A DNA stretch of 64,000 nt from Chromobacterium violaceum ATCC 12472 (GTDB lineage: Bacteria; Pseudomonadota; Gammaproteobacteria; Burkholderiales; Chromobacteriaceae): contig NC_005085.1 of assembly GCF_000007705.1 (NCBI RefSeq), positions 2,613,752 through 2,677,751 on the forward strand. Reading direction: 5' to 3'. Below the pieces are notes generated by a model, which ran no database searches, was not told where the DNA came from, and was given only the letters and a program-made list of their open reading frames with translations. A program made the translations under genes and the position numbers. Shown piece by piece: positions 14,763 to 23,491 of the stretch (within the stretch, counting starts at the first letter, position 1; every line of letters starts with the position of its first letter).

Positions 14763-15932
14763 CTAGGCCAGTCCACCCCAAGCCGGCGGGGGATATCCCT
14801 CCGTCTGCTCTATGATCTCTCTCTGGGCTGGCGACCGCCTGAATGAAACAGGATTGCCATGCGCGATACGGAAAAACTCCAGATCCGCGAAAATATTGAC
14901 GCCCTCGATGATCGCCTGGTCAGGGTATCGCTCCACGGCTTGAGCAAAACGTATCCGCGCCTCGGCGTCTGGAAAATTACGCACCTCCGCGGATATCCGC
15001 CTGAGCGCAGCAACGGCATGCCCCTGAACGGTCACCTCTCCTCGAAAACCAGTAACGGTTTGCATTGAATTTATCGGCAAATCTCCGGCGACTGGCAAAT
15101 TTCTCACAAATGCCCGCGCCAGATTTACCGAGTTGCAGGTTATAAACCTGATAGCATCGTAATCTGCCAGATCCACGCCTACGGCGTCGAGAAGTTCGAG
15201 CAGTGTGCGGGCATTGAATGTTCGTCCATTTATGAAGATGAGATCGGGATTCCTCCCATGCGCCCAGATGTTCAGCCGCAATCCATTCTGAAAATGATCT
15301 TCGAATACTACAGACATCATCGAGTCGGGATTCGCCCCTCTTCTCGCCGTACGGCCAAGCGCGGCAACGAACCTGAATTCGCTATCCAGATCCATCACCA
15401 TGGAATCGCTGGCTTTCCCTGACTGCCTGAGGGCTCGGTGTCCTGTGGAGACCAGTCCCGCACCCAGTGACAGCATCCCCGCGGATAGCGACACCCATCC
15501 CAAGACAGATGACGCTGTCGGATGGCTCGCGCCAACCGTCTCGCTCGCGATTGCCGCCGCATCCGCCACCACGGCGGCTCCGCCTATCGCCAACGATGCG
15601 GCAGAGGCGCTTTCCAGCGCAGAGATCATGCCGCCGGCGGCGGCAATCGAGCTGCCTGCGGTATAGGCCGCCAGCGCCAAACCTGCCGCGGCCAAGCCAA
15701 TCCCCGCCCAGGCTTGCCAGCTCAGATGCCCAGAGGGGTCGGCCCGATTGACCGGGTCTCCGCTGCAATAGGCGTAGGAATTGATCCCGCCGGCGCCAAA
15801 TGGACTCAGACTGTCCGGGCAATGAAAACGCATCAATGCCGGACTGTAGGCTCGGCAACCCTTTCCGAGGAGAGCGAATCCGCGTGCCGGGTCAAGGCGC
15901 TCCCCATTAAACCCCAATACACCACGGCTCAT
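14763..15932 (-). CDS. Orphan RHS C-terminal toxin with clan-CD-like His/Cys domain
   Basis: 389 residues from ATG 15932, chosen over 15959 because AGGGGGAA lies just upstream. Residues ~18-69 are the end of an RHS core (LLGKGCRAYSPALMRF, NSYAYCSGDPVNRADPSGH). Residues ~70-170 are a hydrophobic Ala/Gly linker like the one at nt 3-240. The variable C-terminal domain contains LNIWAHGRN (H225) and AIRFITCNSVN (C266). A strand ending in HG and a second strand ending in a Cys about 40 residues later is the arrangement of clan-CD proteases such as C80 autoprocessing domains and CHAT. No RHS repeats precede it and no same-strand immunity gene follows, so this is a displaced toxin tip or a cassette donor. 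Confidence 0.75.
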   Translation of the reverse strand: MSRGVLGFNGERLDPARGFALLGKGCRAYSPALMRFHCPDSLSPFGAGGINSYAYCSGDPVNRADPSGHLSWQAWAGIGLAAAGLALAAYTAGSSIAAAGGMISALESASAASLAIGGAAVVADAAAIASETVGASHPTASSVLGWVSLSAGMLSLGAGLVSTGHRALRQSGKASDSMVMDLDSEFRFVAALGRTARRGANPDSMMSVVFEDHFQNGLRLNIWAHGRNPDLIFINGRTFNARTLLELLDAVGVDLADYDAIRFITCNSVNLARAFVRNLPVAGDLPINSMQTVTGFRGEVTVQGHAVAALRRISAEVRNFPDAEARIRFAQAVERYPDQAIIEGVNIFADLEFFRIAHGNPVSFRRSPAQREIIEQTEGYPPPAWGGLA

Positions 15933-16097
15933 GATTTCCCCCTGCAAGCAAAACCGCAATCAGCGATCGCACTATTCATGACCCCGCCAGACCCGGCTGC
16001 GAGTCATGAGTAAAATCAGATATTTCCGCCGATAAAAGACCCGACTGGCGGACTATCCTGCGTTCAGTAGAATGCATCCCAGGGGAGCGACAAGGCC

Positions 16098-16433
16098 ATG
16101 CTGATCATGAAAAACAATCTGTTCGACCATATTCCCGGCGAGCTCCCAGAGGAGTGGTGCCAGGAAATTCTTTCTGGCGGCCAGGGGTTTCGCATGGAAC
16201 GCATCGTGTCAAACGGACATTGTTCGCCGGATGGCTTCTGGTATGACCAGAATGAGCATGAATGGGTGTCGCTGCTATCCGGCGCCGCGATATTGGAATT
16301 CGCCGAACCAGATCAGCAGATGCGGCTGGAGCCTGGCGATGCGGTCATGATCCCGGCCCATCGCCGCCACAGGGTCGCGTGGACCGATCCCGAACAGCGC
16401 AGCGTATGGCTGGCGGTATTTTTTCCGGCATGA
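16098..16433 (+). CDS. Cupin-domain protein
   Basis: 111 residues, single small cupin barrel: NEHEWVSLLSGAAILEF (first cupin motif, modified) and LEPGDAVMIPAHRRHRV (second motif, PGD...P...H). Close to the ~110-aa cupin proteins found alone in many proteobacteria. The substrate is unknown. A Gly-rich SD (AGGGGAGCG) precedes the ATG; a second ATG is at 16107. Confidence 0.82.
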   Translation: MLIMKNNLFDHIPGELPEEWCQEILSGGQGFRMERIVSNGHCSPDGFWYDQNEHEWVSLLSGAAILEFAEPDQQMRLEPGDAVMIPAHRRHRVAWTDPEQRSVWLAVFFPA

Positions 16434-16452
16434 CGCGCCGGTCGCATGGGTT

Positions 16453-17364
16453 TCAAGACCGGTGTTCGGCTGAAAGCAAGCTTTCTTCCGCGAGCCGGAT
16501 CCGCCGGCCCAATATTTGCTCCAATCGCTCAGGCATGTCTTCCGGAGCGAGATGCCGGAGCAACCACTCCCGGCCGATGATGGCATCGTTATAATCGCCC
16601 AAGCGCCGCTGCAAAGCCTGCAGCTTGCCGAGCAGGCGCTTGTCGTTCCGGCTCAATCGCAGATCGGTGAAAAACTCGGCCGCATAGCGCAGTTTTTTGC
16701 CCTGTTTTCGCAATTCGTGCCATTGCCCGATCGAATGTCTGGATTTCGCCTGCAGTTCGCAAACGGTTTTGCGCTGCCGCTTCAGCGACTGGTTTGCCAG
16801 CACTGGCAACGCAGGCTGCCGGCACGCCGGCAGCCTGGCCAGGCCATTCAGCAATCCAGGAGGCAGCGCGGTCCAGCGCCTAGACGCCAGTGCTACGCGG
16901 CAAGCGGCGCGGCTGTCCTGGCGGGCCGCGCTCAACGCGGCCGCGGCAGGCGCCAGGCTGGCGTCCCGCAGCTCGGCCTGGAGGGCGGGAAGCGTTTCCA
17001 GCGCCAGCACATCCAGGTCGCGCGCTTTGCCGAGTATGCCGGCCAGCCATTTCAAGTCGCCCGATACAGCTTTCCATTTCCGTCCCCGAACCAGGGGCGA
17101 GAATATGGCAAGCGCGGTTCTCAGCCGGCGGATCGCCACGCGGGCCTGGTGGACGGGCTCGGCCTCGTTCCCTTCGCAAATGGCTGGCGTATTGGCCAAA
17201 AGGTGCCGCAGACATTCCAGCGCGATGCGCTTCAGCGCCTGATCGCATCCCATGTCCGCCTGCAGGCGCGGAATGCGCGCCTGGGTACGATCAGCGGACA
17301 AATGAGATGGCGAGCGCTGCTGACGCAATGAGCGGCCTTTTGCCATGGCTCTCTCTCGACTCAT
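16453..17364 (-). CDS. CHAD-domain protein
   Basis: 303 residues, mostly helical and strongly basic. The conserved CHAD elements are present: VHQARVAIRRLRTAL near 75-90 and WHELRKQGKKLRYAAEFF near 215-235, both lining a positively charged channel. CHAD proteins bind inorganic polyphosphate and often associate with polyP granules. No adjacent CYTH or ppk gene, so the partner is not evident. Convergent with the cupin gene. Confidence 0.88.
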   Translation of the reverse strand: MSRERAMAKGRSLRQQRSPSHLSADRTQARIPRLQADMGCDQALKRIALECLRHLLANTPAICEGNEAEPVHQARVAIRRLRTALAIFSPLVRGRKWKAVSGDLKWLAGILGKARDLDVLALETLPALQAELRDASLAPAAAALSAARQDSRAACRVALASRRWTALPPGLLNGLARLPACRQPALPVLANQSLKRQRKTVCELQAKSRHSIGQWHELRKQGKKLRYAAEFFTDLRLSRNDKRLLGKLQALQRRLGDYNDAIIGREWLLRHLAPEDMPERLEQILGRRIRLAEESLLSAEHRS

Positions 17365-17713
17365 CGGCGATTATCGTGAGCTGAGTATGCGCGGATCGGA
17401 TGGATCATGCGAGTCTTCAGCGCAACACAGGCCTGTCCTCATTCCGACCAATGAGCATTTCTCACGACGCGGTCTATTTTCCGGCCGCGCCGCAATGTTT
17501 TTTCACGTCTTGCGGTAGCGAAAAAAACAGCATTTCTCTTCATGGCAAACCAGCAACTGTCCTAATTGACAGTCATGCTTCAGAGTATTGCCTGGCGAAG
17601 GTTTCATCTGGGCGCGCTCCGCATGCTTGAATGATTTTTATGTGAACGGACTTGTCTGAAAATGTTCCAGTGCATGAAAATGCGGCCGAATCTGAATTGC
17701 ACCTTGAGCCTGA
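17365..17713. other. Regulatory gap upstream of the lipid operon
   Basis: 349 nt without a gene, AT-richer than its surroundings. It holds the lux-box-like palindrome at 17556-17573 and presumably the promoter of the seven-gene operon. An open frame at 17400-17630 has no recognisable features. Confidence 0.6.
17556..17573. promoter_or_regulatory. CviR/LuxR-type lux box candidate
   Basis: ACTGTC-CTAATT-GACAGT is a perfect 6+6 inverted repeat. Its core CTGTCCTAATTGACAG fits the CviR consensus as I recall it, CTGNCCNNNNGGNCAG, at 9 of 10 fixed positions. It overlaps a TTGACA (17566-17571) that could be a -35 box. It lies 141 nt before the first gene of the lipid operon. This suggests, but does not prove, acyl-homoserine-lactone control. 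Confidence 0.6.
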
Positions 17714-18685
17714 ATGAATTTGATTGCAACCGGCAAAGCACTGCCGAGCCATCCCGTCACCGCTGACGATCTTGACATCAAGCTTGGCTGCCGCCGCGGC
17801 CATACCCTGAAGAAAAGCGGCGTCCACACCCGGCATTTCGCCGGCGACCACGAGTCGCAAAGCCTGCTGGGCGCCCGCGCGCTGAACGATGCTTTGGCGC
17901 GCGCGGCAATGCAAGCGTCGGAGATAGACTTGCTGATCGGCGCCTGCGGCATTCCGGAGCAGGCCTTGCCCGGCACCGCCAGCTTCATCGCCCATGCCGC
18001 CGGGCTGCCCGCCGGCCTGCCCGCTTTCGACGTCAATACCAGTTGTCTCAGCTTTCTGTCCGCGCTGCAGGTGGCGGACAGCCTGTTGCTGTCGGGCGCG
18101 TATCGCCGAATTGCCATCGTATCGGCCGACCTGGCCTCGCGCGGCCTGAACTGGGCCGATCCCGAGGCTTCGCTGATCTTCGGCGATGGGGCGGCGGCGG
18201 CCATCGTCGAGCGCTCGGCGCCGGGCCACGGCCTGAAGACTTTCAAGCTGGCCACCTATCCGGAAGGCCGCAACTTCTGCGAGATACGCGCGGGCGGCAC
18301 CCAGCGCAACCCGCGCCGCGGCGTCGCGGACGGGGATTTCCTGTTCGACATGAACGGCAAGGCGGTTTTCAAGCTGGCATCGCGATTGATGCCGGACTTC
18401 CTGGATGCGTTGATGGATGCCACGCCGGGCGGACTGAACAGCATAGATTGCGTGGTGCCCCATCAGGCCAGCCACCTGGGCATGCAGCACATGGCCAAGC
18501 GCCTGGGCATCGCCGCCGGCCGCATCGTCGACATCTACGCCTCGCACGGCAACCAGGTGGCGGCCTCGCTGCCCACCGCGCTGCACGAGGCCTTTGTCGA
18601 CGGCCGCGCCCGCGCCGGCAAGCGCCTGCTGATGGTGGGCACGGCGGCGGGCCTCAACCTGGGCGGGCTGGTATGGGATCTGTGA
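17714..18685 (+). CDS. KASIII-like / OleA-like ketoacyl synthase
   Basis: 323 residues with the full KASIII triad: Cys111 in DVNTSCLSFL, His250 in VPHQASHLGM, Asn280 in SHGNQVAAS, spaced as in FabH. Family-typical GDGAAAAIV and C-terminal GTAAGLNLGGLVW are present. FabH-fold enzymes of this branch join an acyl-CoA or acyl-ACP to a second acyl unit; OleA, the condensing enzyme of olefin synthesis, is one. First gene of the seven-gene unit; the reductase gene overlaps its end. It is not the housekeeping fabH, which normally sits with plsX/fabD. Confidence 0.85.
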   Translation: MNLIATGKALPSHPVTADDLDIKLGCRRGHTLKKSGVHTRHFAGDHESQSLLGARALNDALARAAMQASEIDLLIGACGIPEQALPGTASFIAHAAGLPAGLPAFDVNTSCLSFLSALQVADSLLLSGAYRRIAIVSADLASRGLNWADPEASLIFGDGAAAAIVERSAPGHGLKTFKLATYPEGRNFCEIRAGGTQRNPRRGVADGDFLFDMNGKAVFKLASRLMPDFLDALMDATPGGLNSIDCVVPHQASHLGMQHMAKRLGIAAGRIVDIYASHGNQVAASLPTALHEAFVDGRARAGKRLLMVGTAAGLNLGGLVWDL

Positions 18686-19692
18686 CGCGGGTGCTGGTCA
18701 CCGGCGCCACCGGCGGCCTGGGGCGCAATGCCGTCGCCCACTTGCTGGACAGGGGATGCGCGGTGCGCGCCACTGGGCGCAACCTGGCTGCGGGCCGCGA
18801 ACTGGCGGCTGCGGGCGCGGAATTCGTCGCGCTGGATCTGGCCGCCGCGGGTGAAAGCGAGCTAGCGGACCTGATGGACGGCGTGGACGCGGTATGGCAT
18901 TGCGCCGCGCTTTCCGCGCCCTGGGGACGCGAAGCCGATTTCGCCGCCGCCAACGCGCTGGCCACGGGAAAACTGCTGGATGCCGCCGGCGCGTCGCGCG
19001 CCAGCCGCTTCATCCACGTTTCCACGCCGGCGCTGTATTTCGATTTCCGCCATCGCTACAACGTGCCGGAGGCGTTCCGCCCGCGCCGCTTCGTCAACGC
19101 CTATGCCCGCACCAAGGCGCAGGCCGAGGACAAGGTGCAGGAGGCGACGCGCGCCTATCCCGCGCTGCGGACCACCATTTTGCGGCCGAGGGCCATTTTC
19201 GGAGAGCACGATCAGGTGCTGATGCCCAGGCTGGCGCGCATGCTGAGCCGGCGCGGCGGGCGCCTGCCGCTGCCGCGCGGCGGCGCGGCGACGCTGGATC
19301 TGACCTATGTCGGCAACGTGGTTCACGCGATGTGGCTGGCCACCTCGCATCCAGACCTCGCCAGCGGATTGGCGTTCAACATCACCAACCAGCAGCCTGT
19401 CATGCTGCGCGACGCGCTGACGCGGGTGTTCGTCCAGGAGCTGGGCCAGCCGCTGCGCATCGTCACCCTGCCCTACCCCTTGCTGAGCGCGGCCAGCCGA
19501 CTGGCGCAGCTGTGGGCTGCGGTCACCGGCAGGGAACCGGCATTGACGCCTTACAGCCTGGGCGCGATTCATTTCGACATGACGCTGGACAACACCCAGG
19601 CCCGCGAGGTGCTGGGCTATCTGCCGCCGTACAGCCTGGACCAAGGCCTGGCGCGCACCGCGCGCTGGCTGCGGGAGCGCGGGCATGGCTAA
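18673..19692 (+). CDS. Extended SDR, 3beta-HSD/OleD-like NAD(P)-dependent reductase
   Basis: 339 residues from ATG 18673; GTG 18682, which overlaps the previous stop as GTGA, is an alternative start. Rossmann motif VLVTGATGGLGRNAV at the N-terminus, VWHCAAL after strand 4 and an active-site YARTK (YxxxK) near 150. The substrate half resembles sterol dehydrogenase/OleD enzymes, which reduce a 2-alkyl-3-ketoacid to the hydroxyacid. A natural partner for the condensing enzyme upstream. The longer frame back to 18043 is an artefact of the overlap. Confidence 0.85.
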   Translation: MGSVTRVLVTGATGGLGRNAVAHLLDRGCAVRATGRNLAAGRELAAAGAEFVALDLAAAGESELADLMDGVDAVWHCAALSAPWGREADFAAANALATGKLLDAAGASRASRFIHVSTPALYFDFRHRYNVPEAFRPRRFVNAYARTKAQAEDKVQEATRAYPALRTTILRPRAIFGEHDQVLMPRLARMLSRRGGRLPLPRGGAATLDLTYVGNVVHAMWLATSHPDLASGLAFNITNQQPVMLRDALTRVFVQELGQPLRIVTLPYPLLSAASRLAQLWAAVTGREPALTPYSLGAIHFDMTLDNTQAREVLGYLPPYSLDQGLARTARWLRERGHG

Positions 19693-20494
19693 CGTCACCG
19701 CCTTCAGCGTCGGGCATTGCACCCACCCCGCCTGCATGGCGCTCAAGGGCGCGGGGCTGGCCAGCCGCTGCTTCCCGTCGCGCGCCTACCTGATCGAAAC
19801 CCGAAATCGCTTGCTGCTGTGGGACACCGGCTATTCCGAGCATTTCTTCGATGCCAGCCGCCGCGGCGCCTACCGGCTGTATCCGTTGGTGACGCCGGTG
19901 CATTTCGACGATGCCCGTTCGCTGCGCGAGCAGCTGCGCGCCCACGGAATCGGGCCAAACGATATACACACATTATTGCTGTCGCACTTTCACGCCGACC
20001 ATATCGCCGGCCTGCGCGACTTTCCCCGCGCCCGCATCCTGGCCTCGGAGCCAGGTTGGCGCGCGGTGCGCGGGCTGAGCGGGCTGGCCGCGGTGCGGCA
20101 GGCCTTTCTACCCGGCCTGCTGCCGCCCGACATGGAAAGCCGGCTGTCCTTCGTCGAGGCCTTTGCCTTACAAGCGCTGCCAGCCGATCTGGCACCGTTC
20201 AGCCATGGCCGCGACGTCAGCGGCTGCGGCGAAGTGTTCGTGGTCGACCTGCCCGGACATGCGGCCGGCCACCTGGGGGCCTTCGTGCTGGGCGATGCGG
20301 GCTGGACGCTGCTGGCCTCGGACGCTGCGTGGTCGGAGGAAGGCTACCGGGAGATGCGCGGCCCATCGGAGCTGTCCTTTCTGGTTCAGCACAGTCGCCG
20401 GTCTTACTACGACACGCTGGCCAGGCTGCATGCGCTGCATCGCGGCGGCCGCGTGGATATCCTGTTGACCCACCAGGAGGAGACGCCGTGCTGA
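19685..20494 (+). CDS. Metallo-beta-lactamase fold hydrolase
   Basis: 269 residues. LLLSHFHADHIAGL supplies the HxHxDH metal motif, VDLPGHAAGHLG the next His, ASDAAW the bridging Asp, and LTHQEE closes the active site, as in lactonase-like MBL enzymes (AiiA/YtnP branch). It overlaps the reductase gene by 8 nt and the adenylating-enzyme gene by 7 nt. In the pathway it could hydrolyse a thioester, lactone or ester intermediate. Since the operon carries a lux box, degradation of an acyl-homoserine lactone is also conceivable, though the context favours a biosynthetic role. Confidence 0.83.
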   Translation: MANVTAFSVGHCTHPACMALKGAGLASRCFPSRAYLIETRNRLLLWDTGYSEHFFDASRRGAYRLYPLVTPVHFDDARSLREQLRAHGIGPNDIHTLLLSHFHADHIAGLRDFPRARILASEPGWRAVRGLSGLAAVRQAFLPGLLPPDMESRLSFVEAFALQALPADLAPFSHGRDVSGCGEVFVVDLPGHAAGHLGAFVLGDAGWTLLASDAAWSEEGYREMRGPSELSFLVQHSRRSYYDTLARLHALHRGGRVDILLTHQEETPC

Positions 20495-21777
20495 GGCTGA
20501 TCCGCATTCTGGCAGCCTACTGGCGCGCCCGGCGGCTGCATTTCCGCGACCGCGCGGCGCTGGAACGCCACCAGGCCCGGCAGATGGGCCGTTTCCTGGC
20601 CCGTCTGCGCCGGCGCAGCCCCTATTTCGCCAAGCTGGGCGCGCTTCCCTTCGCGCAGTGGCCGCGGATGGACAAGGCCGCGATGCTCGCGCATTTCGAC
20701 GACATGAACGCGGCGGGGCTGAAGCTGGACGAGGTGATGGACGCCGCGCTGCGCGCGGAGCGCAGCCGCGACTTTTCGCCCACGCTGAACGGCCATACCG
20801 TGGGCCTGTCGTCCGGCACGTCCGGCCAGCGCGGCGCTTTCGTCGTCAGCAAGAGCGAGCAGGCGCAGTGGGCCGGCATCATGCTGGCCAAGGCGCTGCC
20901 AGACGGTTTGCTGGCCGGCGAAAGGGTGGCGCTGTTCCTGCGCGCCAACAGCAATCTCTATAGCGCGGTGCGCAGCCGCTGGCTGACATTCCGCTTCTTC
21001 GACCTGTTTCAGCCGCTGGACGGACATTTGCCGCCGCTGAGCGAATACGCGCCCACCATTCTGCTGGCGCCGGCCCAGGTGCTGCGCGCGCTGGCGCTGG
21101 CCCAGTTGGACGGCCGGCTGAGGCTGTCGCCCAAGCGGGCGTATTCGATCGCCGAAGTGCTGGAGCCGCAGGACCGCGCGCTGATCGAACAGGCCTTCGG
21201 CCGCGTGCACGAGATCTACCAGGCGACCGAGGGTTTTCTCGGCAGCAGCTGCGAATACGGCACGCTGCACTTGAACGAGGAATACATCCATGTCGAGCCG
21301 GAATGGCTGGACGCGGAAAAACGCCGCTTCGTGCCGGTGATCACCGATTTCAGCCGCCTAACCCAACCCATCGTCCGCTACCGGCTGAACGACGTGCTGC
21401 AGGCGCGCGCCGAGCCCTGTCCCTGCGGGCGGGCGGCGATGGCGCTGGACGCGGTGGAGGGCCGCTGCGACGACATGCTGCGCCTGCCGGGCCGCGATGG
21501 CGGCGAGCTGACGGTGTTCGCCGACGTGATGGGGCGCGCGCTGGCGACCGCCCTCCCGCGGGAAGCCGATTACCGGCTGCGCCAGACCGGGCCGGCAGAG
21601 CTGGCGCTGGACGCCGACGTGCCGGCGGCGTCATTGCCCGCCATCCGCCGCTGCCTGGAACAAACGCTGGCCGGCCTGGGCGTGGATGCCGAGGCGCTGC
21701 GATGGACGCTGTCCAACCACGTTCCGGCCATGGACGCCACGCGCAAGCGCCGGCGCATTGTCAGGGCGTTCGCATGA
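20488..21777 (+). CDS. F390-synthetase-like adenylate-forming enzyme
   Basis: 429 residues from GTG 20488, supported by AGGAGG at 20475-20480 and the tight overlap with the MBL gene. Adenylation motifs: GLSSGTSGQRGAF (phosphate loop, about 107-119), EIYQATEGFLG, QPIVRYRLNDVL and EGRCDDML. It is closest to the F390-synthetase-related branch (PaaK-like fold), distinct from the classical OleC ligases. It should activate a carboxylic acid as the acyl-AMP. This is the step that could drive lactone, ester or amide formation from the hydroxyacid made upstream. Confidence 0.82.
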   Translation: MLRLIRILAAYWRARRLHFRDRAALERHQARQMGRFLARLRRRSPYFAKLGALPFAQWPRMDKAAMLAHFDDMNAAGLKLDEVMDAALRAERSRDFSPTLNGHTVGLSSGTSGQRGAFVVSKSEQAQWAGIMLAKALPDGLLAGERVALFLRANSNLYSAVRSRWLTFRFFDLFQPLDGHLPPLSEYAPTILLAPAQVLRALALAQLDGRLRLSPKRAYSIAEVLEPQDRALIEQAFGRVHEIYQATEGFLGSSCEYGTLHLNEEYIHVEPEWLDAEKRRFVPVITDFSRLTQPIVRYRLNDVLQARAEPCPCGRAAMALDAVEGRCDDMLRLPGRDGGELTVFADVMGRALATALPREADYRLRQTGPAELALDADVPAASLPAIRRCLEQTLAGLGVDAEALRWTLSNHVPAMDATRKRRRIVRAFA

Positions 21778-22397
21778 GGCGCGCGCTGGATGGCTTGCCG
21801 CCCAGGCTGCGCCACCTGCTGCTGGGCTGGGCTTCAGTAGGCTGCGCGTATTCGCTGGGCAGCCTGTGGCCGCGGCGCGCGATCGTCCTGCCCGAGCTGC
21901 CCGTGGATCGCTGGATTCCCTTCGACCCGGCGGCGATCTGGCTGTACGCGTCGTTTTTCCTGATCGTGCCCGTGGCCTACCTGTTCGCTCGTCCGGAAAA
22001 GTTGGCCTGGCTGCAGCGCGCGATGCAGCTGTGCGCGCTGGCCGCGGGCGCGGTGTTCCTGCTGTGCCCGACCACCCTGGCCTACCCGCCCATCGTCGGG
22101 GATGGCTGGCATGCCGAGGCGCTGCGCGTCTTCCTGCGCTTCGACACCCCGCACAACTGCCTGCCCTCGCTGCACGGCGCGCTGACCGCCTTGTCCGCCT
22201 GGGCCTTGTGGGCCGGCCGCCGCCGGCTGCGCTCCTGGCTGGCGCTGGCGTGGGCGCTGGCCATCCTGTTCGCCGTGATCCAACTGCGCCGCCATTTGTT
22301 CATCGACCTGTCCGCCGGCGTGGCGCTGGGGCTGCTTTGCGGCCTGCTGGCGGCGCGGCCGGCAACTGTTTTCAATTTTTCTTATCAACGCACATGA
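21774..22397 (+). CDS. PAP2-superfamily membrane protein
   Basis: 207 residues, about six membrane segments. CLPSLHGAL matches the PSxxH motif and LRRHLFIDLSAG the RxxxxxHxxxD-type motif in reduced form; the first classical KxxxxxxRP motif is not obvious. The arrangement suits the inositol-phosphorylceramide-synthase-like PAP2 branch that moves phospho-headgroups on lipids. ATGA overlaps with both neighbours. It may dephosphorylate a lipid intermediate or attach a headgroup to the product. Confidence 0.75.
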   Translation: MRRALDGLPPRLRHLLLGWASVGCAYSLGSLWPRRAIVLPELPVDRWIPFDPAAIWLYASFFLIVPVAYLFARPEKLAWLQRAMQLCALAAGAVFLLCPTTLAYPPIVGDGWHAEALRVFLRFDTPHNCLPSLHGALTALSAWALWAGRRRLRSWLALAWALAILFAVIQLRRHLFIDLSAGVALGLLCGLLAARPATVFNFSYQRT

Positions 22398-23491
22398 ACG
22401 TATTCGCCCTCACCTTCGCCGTCATGCTGGCGGTCGTGCTGCTGGAGCTGTTCGCCCTGCGCTACTGGCGCAGAGAGGCCATTCCCTGGCGCGAAATCAT
22501 CTTCAACCTCAATTCCGGCCACATCGTGATGTGGGTGTTCCGCGGCGTGGAGGTGGCGGGGTTCGGCTTGCTGCTGCAATACGCCAACCTGCACCTGGTG
22601 GACCGGCTGCCGGTGTTCTGGCAGTGGGTTTTCGCATTCATCGCCTGGGACCTGAGCTTTTACTGCATGCACCGGGCCCACCATACCTGGCGCATCTTCT
22701 GGGCGGTGCACGTGGTGCACCACCAGGGCGAGCATTTCAGCCTGTCGCTGGGCATACGCAATTCCTGGTATTCCTCGCTGACCTCGTTTCTTTTCGTCGC
22801 GCCGCTGGCCGTGCTGGGCCTGCCGCTGGAGATGTTCGTCGCCGCATCGTCTTTTCATTACGCGGTGCAGCTGTACAACCATAATGCCTTCGTCGGCAAG
22901 AGCGGCTGGCTGGACCGGGTGCTGGTGACGCCGTCCAACCATCGCGTCCACCATGCGATGCATCCGGCGTACCTGAACAAGAATTTCGGCGGCACCTTCC
23001 TGATCTGGGACAAGCTGTTCGGCAGCTATCAGGCCGAGCGCGACGACATCCCGCTGCGCTACGGCGTGAGCGGCGCCTCGCCCGGCTACAATCCGTTCTG
23101 GGCCAGCAACCAGGGGCTGCTGGCCTGGACCCGGCGCCGCTTCGGCGGCGCGGAAGGGCGCGCGCCGCGCCTGCCCGCCGCCTACATCGCCACCGGCGGG
23201 ATCTTGCTGTTCGGCATGGTGATCTATTACGTGGACCGGGTGGCTGGCTGGGACGCCGTCGGCAAATGGAGCGTATTCGCCTGCCTGGTAGCCGGCACCA
23301 TCGCCATAGGCGGCATGTCGGATCAGCGGCGTTGGGGCTGGATGGGCTGGCTGGCGCTGACGCTGGCGATGCCGGCCCTGTGCGCAGGCCTGTTCGGCAT
23401 CCGCGACGGCTGGGCGCTGTGCCTGCTGGCGCTGCTGCTGGTCCACGGTCTGGCCGGACTTCGCCTGCGGGAGGCCGCATGGGCAAACTGA
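22394..23491 (+). CDS. Sterol desaturase / fatty acid hydroxylase family di-iron enzyme
   Basis: 365 residues, membrane-embedded. Three histidine boxes are clear: HRAHH, HVVHHQGEH and NHRVHHAMH. They coordinate the two irons that perform O2-dependent hydroxylation or desaturation of a lipid chain. The C-terminal ~110 residues add extra membrane segments beyond the minimal family. ATGA overlap with the PAP2 gene and a 13-nt overlap with the desaturase gene. Probably hydroxylates the acyl chain or ring of the operon's product. Confidence 0.87.
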   Translation: MNVFALTFAVMLAVVLLELFALRYWRREAIPWREIIFNLNSGHIVMWVFRGVEVAGFGLLLQYANLHLVDRLPVFWQWVFAFIAWDLSFYCMHRAHHTWRIFWAVHVVHHQGEHFSLSLGIRNSWYSSLTSFLFVAPLAVLGLPLEMFVAASSFHYAVQLYNHNAFVGKSGWLDRVLVTPSNHRVHHAMHPAYLNKNFGGTFLIWDKLFGSYQAERDDIPLRYGVSGASPGYNPFWASNQGLLAWTRRRFGGAEGRAPRLPAAYIATGGILLFGMVIYYVDRVAGWDAVGKWSVFACLVAGTIAIGGMSDQRRWGWMGWLALTLAMPALCAGLFGIRDGWALCLLALLLVHGLAGLRLREAAWAN

